DNA from: Anaeramoeba flamelloides
Taxonomy: Eukaryota; Metamonada; Anaeramoebidae
Direction: 5' to 3'
Length of the DNA stretch: 64,000 nt
Assembly (NCBI GenBank): GCA_027625915.1
Contig: JANTQA010000057.1
Location: 8,990,001-9,054,000, forward strand
The position numbers and the translations under genes are program-made. The notes under the pieces are model-generated. The model made no database searches, was not told the origin of the DNA, and saw only the letters and a list, made by a program, of their open reading frames with translations. Each line of letters opens with the position of its first letter. Positions within the stretch are counted from its first letter, which is position 1. Of this stretch, positions 24,301 to 34,396 are shown one piece after another.

Positions 24301-25885
24301 ATTTTATTTTGGTTTCTGTTTTTAGATTTGATAAAAGTAATGAAAAAAAAATATAAAATTGACTATAATTTATTCTGATTATTGATAAAAAAACAAATAA
24401 TTTATTATGCTATAATATTTACAATATATTATTTAGAGTCATTTAAACTGTGCAACACTAAGACAATTTGCCTACAATTACAATGTACTTTAATTGGAGA
24501 TGACTATAAGATAAAGTTAACACCTTAAGAGATAATTGTATCAGAATTAAAAGTGGCAATTTTTCATTTTTTGAAAAGTTAATTATTGATATAAGGTATT
24601 TCCTAAAAAAGTGGGTCATTTTTTTTTTACATTTCATAAAAAATCATCTTTTTGAGTGGATCTATTCCTTAATTATCAATAATAAATTAAGTTAAATCTT
24701 AATATTGATTGAAACAATCCTATGGTCTTTATTTCAAAATATGTTCATTGAATTATTTCGACAAAATGAAAGAAAAATATTCCACTTTTTTTGGACAAAA
24801 CAATATGAAAGACAAATTTCATTAAAAAAACAGGTAACATGATAAAGTCACAAACATTTTTTAAACAATATTATACAGTTATAAATTTTCCATTCTATGT
24901 GAATTTTGTCAAGATTAACTCTCGATAAAAATTTTTATCGTCAAAAAGAAAATAATCAACACCAATTTTAATTACTAAAAAATTATCTGATATAATTGAG
25001 ATCAGAAAATTCCATATCATTTTATTTATGTAATAACATTCTAACGAACAAAATTGGATTATCATAAAAAATCAATCAATGGCTGTTAACATTTTCGGAT
25101 ATTTAAAGGGAATTATAAGATTGGGTTAAAAGATAGATTTTTAAAATAAATTTGCCCCACTTTCTTTGAAAATAGCTTAGTTATACTTGAGATCATATGA
25201 CTTTTGTGTTATGTAGATTTTTAAACCCCACTTAATAAAGCTAAATCGAATTCTCCTCGGTTTGTGGGAATTTGAAGATATTGGGATATACAATTACTTT
25301 GTCCCACACGTGTACAAACTAGATTGTTATTATATTAGGGGTGTACTATTGGTTATTGAATATTATGTGAATATGACAGATGATCAAACCACCATTTTCT
25401 CATGAATATGGTCATTGGGGTTTCACAGTGAAGCTGTTTTTAAAAAGTAATGAATCAAAGTTTAAAAAAGTACTAAATCAAACTGTGATATTTTGCTCTT
25501 TGGGGCAGTTTAAGCAAGACTTTTCAAAACTTTAGAACTCACTTTTTTAAAAGGGTTGTCACAAAAGGAATTTTTAAATATGTTTGTTCCAGATCTATCG
25601 GAGTATTTTTAAATTGAAGATAGCAAAAATAAGTAAGAGACCTTGAAAACTAAATCAAAAACAAATGAGAATAAATTTATTATACGAGAAAGGTGTTTTT
25701 TCTTTTTTTCATTCTTCTTTTCAAATTTTTGTTGATGGACTTCCAAAACAAAAAAAAATCATCTGATAAAAAAAAAAAAGAAAAATGAACAATTTTTTTG
25801 ATAAAAATAAAAAAGAACCACACCAATTTTATTTTGAAGTTTTTGATTTGTTGGGTGAACAAGCACTCAAAAGTATTTAAAGGAT
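21313..25885. other. intergenic, no gene seen
   Basis: 4.6 kb between PRIM1 and the PITH gene. Two overlapping open frames at 21854-22125 on the minus strand have no recognisable domain. A 13 bp inverted pair TTTAGGTGAAAGT / ACTTTCACCTAAA sits at about 22361 and 22448. A decayed family E palindrome block lies at 23650-24080. Nothing else is supported. Confidence 0.5.
23650..24080. repeat. family E palindrome cluster, oldest copy
   Basis: Contains the same modules as the better copies. One is an inverted pair GGTAGTTTTCTTGAATTTTT ... AGAAAACTCAAAAAAACTAC around 23930-24007, with the AATCAATAGATTTTAC centre. Another is the GCTTTTCCATAATTCAA / TTTGAAATTCTGGAAAA pair at about 23692-23765. Drift is considerable. 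Confidence 0.5.
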
Positions 25886-26389
25886 CTATTTTTTTTCTTC
25901 GACACTTTGAATCTTTGAAATGTTAGTTGTTTCAAGGGGTACACCAACAACCGTGATTTGCTTAATTTTTGTGACTTTGCCACCTCCTAGATTGTTTTCA
26001 AAGAACAAATGAAGAGATCCAACATTCGAAAAGCGGACCATTTTAAATCTAATGAGCTTGCCTTCTGTAATTGCACGTTTTATTAATTTGAATTTGTGTG
26101 TAGGCTTTAGTGATTGTGCTTCTTCAAACCCAAAGGAAAATTGGTTTTGGAAAACTTTCATGAGCTGAGGCCCAGTCCCGTCACCTTCGGCACGAACAAT
26201 AATGGAGTGCACTTTCACTTTTTGCTTGAACTGGATATTCACTAAAAGTTGTTCATCTGTATCAGAGGTGATGAAGTTAGTATCTTCCTCTTCTTTAAGA
26301 ATGTTTGTAATTTCTTGGCTAGGCTCTGAATTTAAACACTCTGAATTTTTAAGGTCAATAATTGTGATTAAGTCAATAAATTCTGTCAT
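25886..26389 (-). CDS. stand-alone PITH-domain protein
   Basis: The PITH domain is the proteasome-interacting C-terminal module of thioredoxin-like 1 (TXNL1) and also occurs alone in PITHD1. The 167-residue protein is almost entirely one PITH domain: DLKNSECLN, NFITSDTDEQLLVNIQF (human TXNL1 FLESDCDEQLLITVAF), RAEGDGTGPQLMKVFQN, GFEEAQSLKPTHKF, IRFKMVRFSNVGSLHLFF and VVGVPLETTNI. It is closer by eye to the TXNL1 version (IGTPVQATNM) than to PITHD1. No thioredoxin domain or CxxC is present, and none lies in the ~2 kb upstream that I searched, so it looks like a genuine stand-alone form or a TXNL1 relative that lost its catalytic half. ATG at 26389, stop TAG. No intron. Confidence 0.85.
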   Translation of the reverse strand: MTEFIDLITIIDLKNSECLNSEPSQEITNILKEEEDTNFITSDTDEQLLVNIQFKQKVKVHSIIVRAEGDGTGPQLMKVFQNQFSFGFEEAQSLKPTHKFKLIKRAITEGKLIRFKMVRFSNVGSLHLFFENNLGGGKVTKIKQITVVGVPLETTNISKIQSVEEKK

Positions 26390-27554
26390 TTTGATGTTGG
26401 AAGATTTAAAAGGATAAAATTAAATAAGTTGGTTGTTCGAAAGAAAAAAATGAAATTTACAATTGCATTTTTGATTTTGTATCCTATTTAGGGGGGGAGC
26501 AATCACCAAAGAATCCTTTGAGATCTTATTGATCCAAAAATATGGGAAAAAAAATACATTTGTTTGGATTATAAAATTTGAAAACGGAATTAATTAGATT
26601 CAAGTTGAGTTGAAAATTAACTTGAGATAGATCTTAATTCCTTAAATCAAGAATTGTCTCAAATTATTAAGACTTTCTGGAATTACAATTTAAATAAAAA
26701 AATATATTTCAAGTTATTTCAATCCTAATCCAGAGAGATCATTTATACTATTCATGAATGTTCAATGTGAACTTGATTTGATTGGAAAAATACAATTTTT
26801 TTTTTATTTGGAAGGAAATAACTTTTCTTTTTACTACAGTTCAGTTTTTTTTAATTTAACAAATACTATTTGTTTCAAAATAAATGGATTTAAATTTTCG
26901 ATCAACTTTCCAAAATTGATTTTTAAATCGAGTAACATTTTAAATTATTAATTCTTAAAGTCAACTTAAATTAATAACTTCCCTTTTTAGAAACTGTGGA
27001 CTTTGATTATTGGTTTTAAATCTTAATTCTGTGAAATTTTTTTTTGGAAATGCTGAATGAAAATTCTAACTTGATCAAAAGAAAGCATGCACAACAACTA
27101 TAATCCGTGTTTCAAAATATTGTCCGTGCTTTTTTTTATTCTGGTACCAAGGTAACATCCAATCTACTATCAAATAGTATACCTAAGTTCAAATCAATTT
27201 TGAAAGTAAACTCCTTGATATTTAAAGTAAATTTTAAATTATTCCTGCAAATAGTTGAAAATTTTCCATAATATTCTCAATTTTTTTAAAATTCTTTGTT
27301 TTTTTTATTGATTAAAATTTTCTTAAAAATTTACTCTATTTTTTGAGATAAATTTTGCAATTTGATCCTTCATTTTTAGAATTTCATTCCAAATAATAGA
27401 ACTTTAAAAAACCAATACCATATTTTTTTTAGTGTTTATTATTGGTTTCTTTGATTAGTTAATGTATTGGTCAACTATAACAAAAAAACACGCTTTTTAT
27501 TTCGAAACACACATTATATTTTTTTGCACAGGTTATTTTAACTAAACTAATTTT

Positions 27555-28115
27555 TTATTTTACAATTAATAGTAAACCGAAAATCTTCTAGATTTTCGAA
27601 AAACAACAAAATGTAAAAAAAAAACACATTAAACTTTTCCATAATTTAAATGAGTTGAGGAAAATCTTCAATTATTCTCTATTGTTTTTACTTCTAGAAA
27701 AGCGTCGTTAGGTTTTCGAGACTTTTCTGTTTTTTTTTGTGAAGTGTTCTAGGTTTTTTTGAGGTTTTCTATTTTATTTCGAAAATCTATTGATTTTTGT
27801 TAGGTTTTTTTTACTTTTTGAAATAAACCGAAAATTTATCAAAATTTTCTGTTAATTTCAAAAAGTAAAAAAAACCTAGAACACTTCACAAATAAATAGA
27901 AAACTCAAAAAAAACTAACGAAAATCAATGAATTATACAGATAAAACAGAAAACTGCAAGAAAGACGCCGTTAGGTTTTTTTTAATTTTAGAAGTAAACT
28001 GAAAATTTATTTAATTTTTCGTTTATTTCTTAAATTAAATAAAAAAAAACCTCGGCACTCTATGGCACTTGGTAGTACTCTACTGAACTTGGCCGAAAAG
28101 ATGGTTTATTTATAT
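27555..28115. repeat. family E palindrome cluster
   Basis: The core palindrome spans 27801-27885: TAGGTTTTTTTTACTTTTTG ... CAAAAAGTAAAAAAAACCTA, extended outward by GTGAAGTGTTCTAGG ... CCTAGAACACTTCAC. A second palindrome at 27968-28052 uses TTTTAATTTTAGAAGTAAAC ... GTTTATTTCTTAAATTAAAT. The linkers carry GCCGTTAGG and CGGCACTCTATGGCACTTGG. Confidence 0.7.
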
Positions 28116-29602
28116 TGTTATTCTACTTAATAATTTTTGATAATATTTTTGACCTGTCCATCACTAGTTAAAGATGATTAGAGTTTTTTTTCTAAATTGG
28201 TTTGGATTTTTATTTAATAATTATAAGTTTTCTATTTTCTAGTTGATATTTTCATAATCTTTTTTTACAAAATTTATTTTTTTTACCAGATGTTCAAAGT
28301 ATAGAAATTCAATTTTTTTTTTTGAATTTAAATCTTCTTTTATAAAATCAAAATTCTTATTTAGTCTGTTTTTTCCTCAGTTTTATAAATATTTCAAGGG
28401 GAAAGTGTTTTAATTTTAAAAAAAAATAAGACTTTTTAATTTATCCAAACATCAATTAAGTCAAAATATTTTTTGTTTAGATGAAAAAATAACCAATTCA
28501 TAAAATAATTGGCGAATACAGAAGATTTGATTGTTATTAATTTGTTCACATGAGCTATTTTTTCCAACAAAAAAAAACATTTTTATTTTTTAAATATTAT
28601 ATTTTAGTTTTTTGCTGTTTATTTGTTATTTTTTATCTTTTTCAAACCAAATTCGGATTTATTTTATTTCAAAAAATTAGTTCGATTTTTATTTTTTATC
28701 AATATATGAGTTCATTCTAAATTCTTGAATAATTTTATAAATTATTATTAACATTTTGCCAATTTCTGGAATAGAATCTTTCAGAAAGTAGAATTATTTT
28801 CTTTTTTTTTTGTTATTTTTTCGGTCCTTTTTCAGTTTAAAGGTGGTTAAGAAAAGAAAAACTTGAAAAAAAAAAAAAAACAATCAGAATGATAAATAAT
28901 TACTTTTTATTTATAAATTTTCAAATTAAGGAATATCACACATATTATATGTTATAAAGTCATGGTTAAATGGCTTATTATTTACGTATTGTTGAATTAT
29001 TCTCTTTGTCTCTTGAGCTCCAGAAGAACGATAAAATTTCTAAATTTTAATAGTTCTTCAGGATCCTAAAAGATAAGTAGAATAAGTTAAAAATATCTTC
29101 TACTCGTGCACACACATGTTGTTTTTATTTTTTATGTTTTTTTCATCATTGGGGAAATAGCCACTAAAAAATAAATTGATGTTTATTTCATTTTTGAAAA
29201 CCTCTTTTTAACTTCTTTCAGTAAATTATCAAATCAAACTATTTTCTATTTCAGGTTTTAATAGTGATAAAAAATCACTTTCTGAAATTTTATAAACTAT
29301 TTTTATAAATAAACAGACTTTTTATTGTTAAAAAGACAATTACTACTGTTTTTTTTTTTTTTTAGTTTAAATTGTTATTACAAGTTCCATTTAATAAATA
29401 TAAACTATTTGAGTCGTCAGTTAATTAAATTTGGGTATCAGATCAAATTTTTTAAAAAAAAATTGTTATCAAGATATTAAATTTTTGATTCTGGCAAACA
29501 AGAGGAACTAAAAACTCCTCCATTAAATGATAAAAAAAAGAAGAAGAAGAAATTAAATTTTTAATCAATGATTTTTTGGTTAGTAATCATATTATTAGTA
29601 AA

Positions 29603-30502
29603 CTATTTTTCAAACAAAAGAGCACACTTCTCAAATCGTCAATACTATTGAATTTGATTGTTAATTAGATATTTACTTATTGGTGATTTTCATTTTAATA
29701 AATTCATTTTTTCATTTTTTGCTTTTTTTATTTTTGGATATTGAACAGTTGGAAAATGAAAAAGCAAGATAAGAAGAAACCAATTTGGAAATAATCTACT
29801 AGTGTATAAATGGAAACAGTTTAAGCTTGATCTTGAATGAGCTAGAAATAGGAATTAAGAAAGACCATTATTGGATTGATGCATGGAACAAAGAAAAGAG
29901 AAATAAAGAAAAAACAAACAATCCCAGCAAAATACCAGATGAATTGCGGATTTCTCTTGAAAATGAGACTTTAAAGAACAAAAGTTTGACGTGTAAAGAA
30001 TTATCAATAAAATTTTCAGAAATTTTTCCCAATTCGTCTTGTTCAAAGGTTTTTAATGGTTTTATGTTTTTTTTCATTACAATTTACAAAACGAGATTTC
30101 TCATTACAAATAAAAGGGTACACCAATTTTTAAAATATTGAATTTTAATTTTTATTGTTTTGTTTTAATGAGTTTTAAAGATTCATTTGAGTGTTTTTCT
30201 AGGTTTTACAGTCAGTTCCACTTTTAAGGCACAAACTTTCAACTAAATTTAAGGCACAATAAAAAAATCTAATTTAGGCACAAAATTCAGATTCTAGTAA
30301 AATAAATTGTAAAAAAAATTCCAAATTTGGTGCCTTAATTTGAGATTTTTTTGTGCCTTAAATTTAGTTGAAAGTTTGTGCCTTAGAAGTGGAATTGACT
30401 GTAAATCGTTTCTTAGATTTTAGTTTGATTCTACAATTAATTTGATTCACTTATGAATAATTCTTAAATTTTTTCGTACCCTTTTATTTGAAAAAGAGAT
30501 TA
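29603..30502 (+). mobile_element. family B Tc1/mariner-like deletion derivative, copy 2
   Basis: Same order as copy 1 at 17544. Ends are TTTTTCAAACAAAAGAGCAC on the left and, in reverse, CTTTTTCAAATAAAAGGGTAC on the right. An open frame at 29827-30141 reads IKKDHYWIDAWNKEKRNKEK, NPSKIPDELRISLENE, LTCKELSIKFSEIFPNSS, then CSKVFNGF. The predicted helices resemble the DNA-binding N-terminus of Tc1/mariner-type transposases. The DDE catalytic part is missing. A 193 bp MITE has inserted at 30209-30401. Confidence 0.62.
30209..30401. mobile_element. 193 bp MITE with ~60 bp terminal inverted repeats
   Basis: Starts CAGTCAGTTCCACTTTTAAG and ends with its near-perfect inverse ...AGAAGTGGAATTGACTG. 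The arms are ~60 bp and contain two direct TTAAGGCACAA motifs each. It is flanked by TA on both sides, the target duplication of Tc1/mariner elements. The matching position in family B copy 1 (about 18146) reads TTTTAAAAAGTTTCTTAG without the insert, which confirms a discrete insertion. Arms differ by only a few bases, so it is young compared with its host element. Confidence 0.85.
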
Positions 30503-31884
30503 TAATAATCTCACTATTTTGAAAATTTAGCCAATTTTGTTGTTTAATTGTAATTGATTGTTTCCATAAATTAAACAATAATACTTGATCGAAAAGAGAA
30601 AAATTAATAAACTTTTTTTCTTTCGATTTTTATTGACAATTTTATAGATGAATTAACTTACAAATAAAAAAAAATTGGTAAATAAAAGGATATCATTCTC
30701 GATAATATCGATTTAAATTTGAAAAATAGTCATTTAAAATTGAAAAATAAATATTATTATTATGTTTTCATATTTTATGTATATTTAATAACTTATATAC
30801 ATTATAATATTTGTTATGAATTGAAAAGAACACCACAAAGTTGTGGATTCATATTTTTAGTTTGGTTTCTTAAAAGTAAATCTTTTAGCCCAATAATAAT
30901 AAGGATTTTTTTTTTGAACTTGTTTTTATAAAAGGTTCATATTTTAAAATATGAAAAAAATTAAAGTGAAAACCAAAATTGATTTTATTTAAGAGATAAT
31001 TTTTTCAATATATACAAGATTATTATTATATTATAGGGTATATTGTTAGTTATCCGATATTATAAGAATATAAATGTGATTTCAAAACACTGTCTACCTA
31101 TGAAAATGGAAATTCTTTTTTTTTTAATAACTTGTTTGTTTTTTTTTGTAATACAAAAAATAATTAAATTCAAAAAAAAATAAGGTATTTAAAAATGTTA
31201 AATATGAAGGATATTTATTTATTATTATTTATTTAATATAAAAATTTTAAAGTTTATAAAAAAAATAAATAAATTTTTAGGAATTAATAACGATAATAAT
31301 AATTTGGTTTGTTTTTTTTAAAAAAACGTACTATTTAAGTAATCATCAAGTTGTGATTGAAAAATAGTTTTTTAGCGATATCGCTCTATTGATATATAAT
31401 TTAAGATAAACACTTTAATAATTACAACAAAAATTTGATCAAATTTGATTACTTGAAATTTGTTTTTTTTGTTTTCATTAAATTATAAAATTTTTGTAAA
31501 GTTTTATATCATTAAGAAGTAAAAAAAAAGTTCATTATTTTAATAACTAAATCTATCAATCGCAGTGTCATCAAGAAAAAAAAGCAAAAAAAAAAAATCA
31601 TTTTTTAATATTTAATAATAGATTTTTTTGTTTGTTTTTCGTTAATTGTGAATTTTTTTCTTCTAATTTGAAATTTTTTTACTAATCGCATTTGAAAGAA
31701 ATTGGTTGCAATAAATATATGGCAAACCTTATTGATCAAAACAATGAAAATTTTCCTATCAATAAAATCTTTAAATTATTCCATTGGATGAAACAAAGAT
31801 ATAAGCTTTTTTATTTGCATTATTTACAAAAATAAAACCCATGCAATTTTCATTTATCTCGGCTTGGTTGTGTACTTAAATTGA

Positions 31885-33192
31885 TTATAGTACTTTTAAT
31901 GAATATTCAATTATATTTGAAATTAGTTGATTTAGTTGGCTGTTCCAACCAGAATTTCCGCTTTGATAAAAAGAAGATGGGGTATTGGAATTTAAAACTA
32001 TAACTGAACCAGCCCGGGGATAATTAGGAAATTGTCTTTCTGCTACTAAGATGTGATCGTCATCGTACTTTAGTAAAATTTTGGAATTCTGTACAACATT
32101 TTTTGCAAAGATTCTTTTTGTTTGAAATTGGTTTGGTAAATTGTTTGTAGTTGTTGTTTGATTAAAAATGATATTTTTCAATAATTTTGAGTTACTTAAA
32201 AAGAACGAGGGGTCAATGCTTATCAGTTTGTCCTTTAAAAGATAATTTTTACTAAATGGTAGGAAATCATCTGAAGCAATTGCCCCCTCTAATTGCAATT
32301 CGTTATTTTTAATTAGCGCGTTTGAAGAAAGCAAGATCACTGTCCCACCTTCAGTTACATAGGTTCCCAACAAGTCGCCGATCGCCTTTGAATCTGTGAA
32401 ATTGATTTGGTCGGTATAAACCAAAATTACATGGAACGATAGCAGTGTTGTTATATATGGGAAAAAGGTTCCAATTTGCAATGTGGATACTCTTTTGATC
32501 AACCCATTCAACATGACGCATTCGCAAATGTGTTCTGATGTTTGCAGCCCAATGTCTGCAGTTAGAACTGCAACAGAATAGAGCTCTCGCGGGAGCTTAT
32601 TAAAAAAAAAGGGAAGTGAAGCAGATCGCTTTAATTGCTTGATCGATAAATTGTTTGAATAGGTCGAACAATGCTCACTTAACTTGGTTAGCCCAAACAA
32701 GTGTGCCATGGATTGTATTTCTTTATAATTCTGTTTTGTTAACGAAATGACACCCGTATACAAAAAATGAAGCAAGTTTTCAAAGTTTTCTGGTTGCACA
32801 TCCTTTAGTGTGATGTCAACATGTGGATGCTTTTGTATTCCTTGATCGTTCAGAAATTGCGAGCGGAAAAACGGTGAGGAAATAAGAAGAACACTTTGGT
32901 GGGAATAAATAGGCTTTTGCTTTTTCCCAACATAAAAGGTCACATCAGAAAATACTTTGTTATTGACAAATTTGTGGAAATGCTCTTTAAATGGTACTTT
33001 GATGATTTTGGGAAATGTATTTGCAGTTGGAATTGTGTTTGTAGCTAAATTCTTGGTAGAAGTTGCAGTATTGTTGATTATATTTGTGGGTGTAGGCGTA
33101 GATAAGGGTAAACTTGAAGGTGTTGTATTATTTGTATTTGTGTTTAAAGTTGGTGTTGTGTTTGTGTTGGTGTTGAAAGTATTATTGCTCAT
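31885..33192 (-). CDS. BTB/POZ domain protein with C-terminal amidotransferase-like fold (putative)
   Basis: Single exon, 435 residues from the ATG at 33192; the frame extends seven codons further only by way of a TTG. The first ~60 residues are Thr/Asn/Pro-rich. A BTB domain follows (about 75-185): NNKVFSDVTFYVGKKQKPIY, SHQSVLLISSPFFRSQF, LHFLYTGVISL. BTB domains dimerise and often serve as cullin-3 adaptors, but no kelch or MATH partner domain is present. The C-terminal half (about 210-430) contains YSVAVLTADIGLQTSEHI, FHVILVYTDQINFTDSKAIG and GTYVTEGGTVILLSSNALI. The alternating beta/alpha pattern and 'D-x-LG-x-YV-x-GG' resemble ThuA/class I glutamine-amidotransferase-like folds; this is inference from pattern only, and no catalytic Cys/His pair is assigned. 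The gene is divergent from TRAPPC13 with a 1.2 kb shared upstream region. Stop TAA. Confidence 0.75.
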   Translation of the reverse strand: MSNNTFNTNTNTTPTLNTNTNNTTPSSLPLSTPTPTNIINNTATSTKNLATNTIPTANTFPKIIKVPFKEHFHKFVNNKVFSDVTFYVGKKQKPIYSHQSVLLISSPFFRSQFLNDQGIQKHPHVDITLKDVQPENFENLLHFLYTGVISLTKQNYKEIQSMAHLFGLTKLSEHCSTYSNNLSIKQLKRSASLPFFFNKLPRELYSVAVLTADIGLQTSEHICECVMLNGLIKRVSTLQIGTFFPYITTLLSFHVILVYTDQINFTDSKAIGDLLGTYVTEGGTVILLSSNALIKNNELQLEGAIASDDFLPFSKNYLLKDKLISIDPSFFLSNSKLLKNIIFNQTTTTNNLPNQFQTKRIFAKNVVQNSKILLKYDDDHILVAERQFPNYPRAGSVIVLNSNTPSSFYQSGNSGWNSQLNQLISNIIEYSLKVL

Positions 33193-34396
33193 AAGAAAAA
33201 AGTTTTTTAACAAGAAATATAAATCAAAAAAAAATGATTTTATTTCAAAGATTTGAATTAATCATAGAGTTTGAAAGTATCTTCACATAAATGGGAACTT
33301 GGGGAGGGTGTTCAAAAGAGGTTACTTAACAAGAATTTGAAATCCAACTAATAATCATTTTCTTATTCTCTTTAGTGAGTTTTTATCCAAAAAGCTGTAA
33401 TCAGATAATAAATAAAGCATCAAAAATACACTTGAAAGTTAACTATTACAATATAATATTACATGGTGTCCTTGAAATAGGTATTAAAGAATATATTCAA
33501 CAACTCTCAAAATATGAAATTTGATTGAGATTAATTGACTAATAATAATTTCAATTATATTTTTTATGTTACTTATCATTCAATGAAGAATTTTTCAAAA
33601 CATAACAATCTTATTTTCTTTTGATAAGCTAATTTTTGACCTTTTCTAAATATTTCCTATTTTCACTTCCATGGTTGTAATTTATTGATAAAACGGGTAT
33701 GGAAGAAATCAACAAAGAAATTCAAATATAAACGACAACAATTTAAACATCAAAGAAACCTTTATTATTGTAAAAAGGATTTTCAAAAAGCAATTTGTCC
33801 GAAAAAAGGACAGTTGTCTCAAAAAGTATCATAGTTCTACAAACAATTCTCTTGAAATCTTTTGAATATTAAATGGAATCCAACCATTTTTTCATTTTTT
33901 TCATATTTCGTTTTTGATTCAAGCTAATGGCAAAACAAATTCCATTTAATATGGTAAAGTTTCCTCAATACAAATCCACGTACTTTAAACGATTAAATTT
34001 TTATAATTTCTTTTCTTTTCCAAACAAATCGCTAAAAAAAAACTCAAAATTCACTTTTCAAAAAACATAAGGATGAAATAGATATTCGAAGTAAGTCTTT
34101 TTTTTTGTTTTAAAGATCATTCCTTTCTTTATTTTTTTTAATTTTTTTTCTACCAAATCGAATCGTTCAAGTATAGAAAGTGGGTAACTTGTTTTGCCAA
34201 AGATACATTAAAAAATTATTTGTTTTTTTTTTCTTCTTATCATCATGTTCCTGTTTTTTCTTTTGATTATATAAAAAGACTAAAAGAAAGTCTCCTCCAA
34301 AAGAGAGGATAAAAGAAAAAGAAAAAGAAAAAACAAAAAACAAAATCTTATTTGATTATTTATATTATTAACTAAAGAACTTTTTCAAATTAACAA
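33193..34396. other. divergent intergenic region, BTB gene / TRAPPC13
   Basis: 1.2 kb between two diverging genes and so likely to hold both promoters. Nothing but AT-rich sequence is recognisable. A short first exon for TRAPPC13 could hide near its right end (for example a GTAAGT site at about 34091), but the frame there has a stop and I cannot support it. Confidence 0.4.

Larger units (their letters stand above)
26390..31884. other. intergenic, holds repeats of families B and E
   Basis: 5.5 kb without a supported gene. Contents are the family E palindromes at 27555-28115 and the family B element at 29603-30502 with its nested MITE. Short open frames at 26754-26951 and 30719-30931 have no motif and look like chance. 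Confidence 0.55.
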
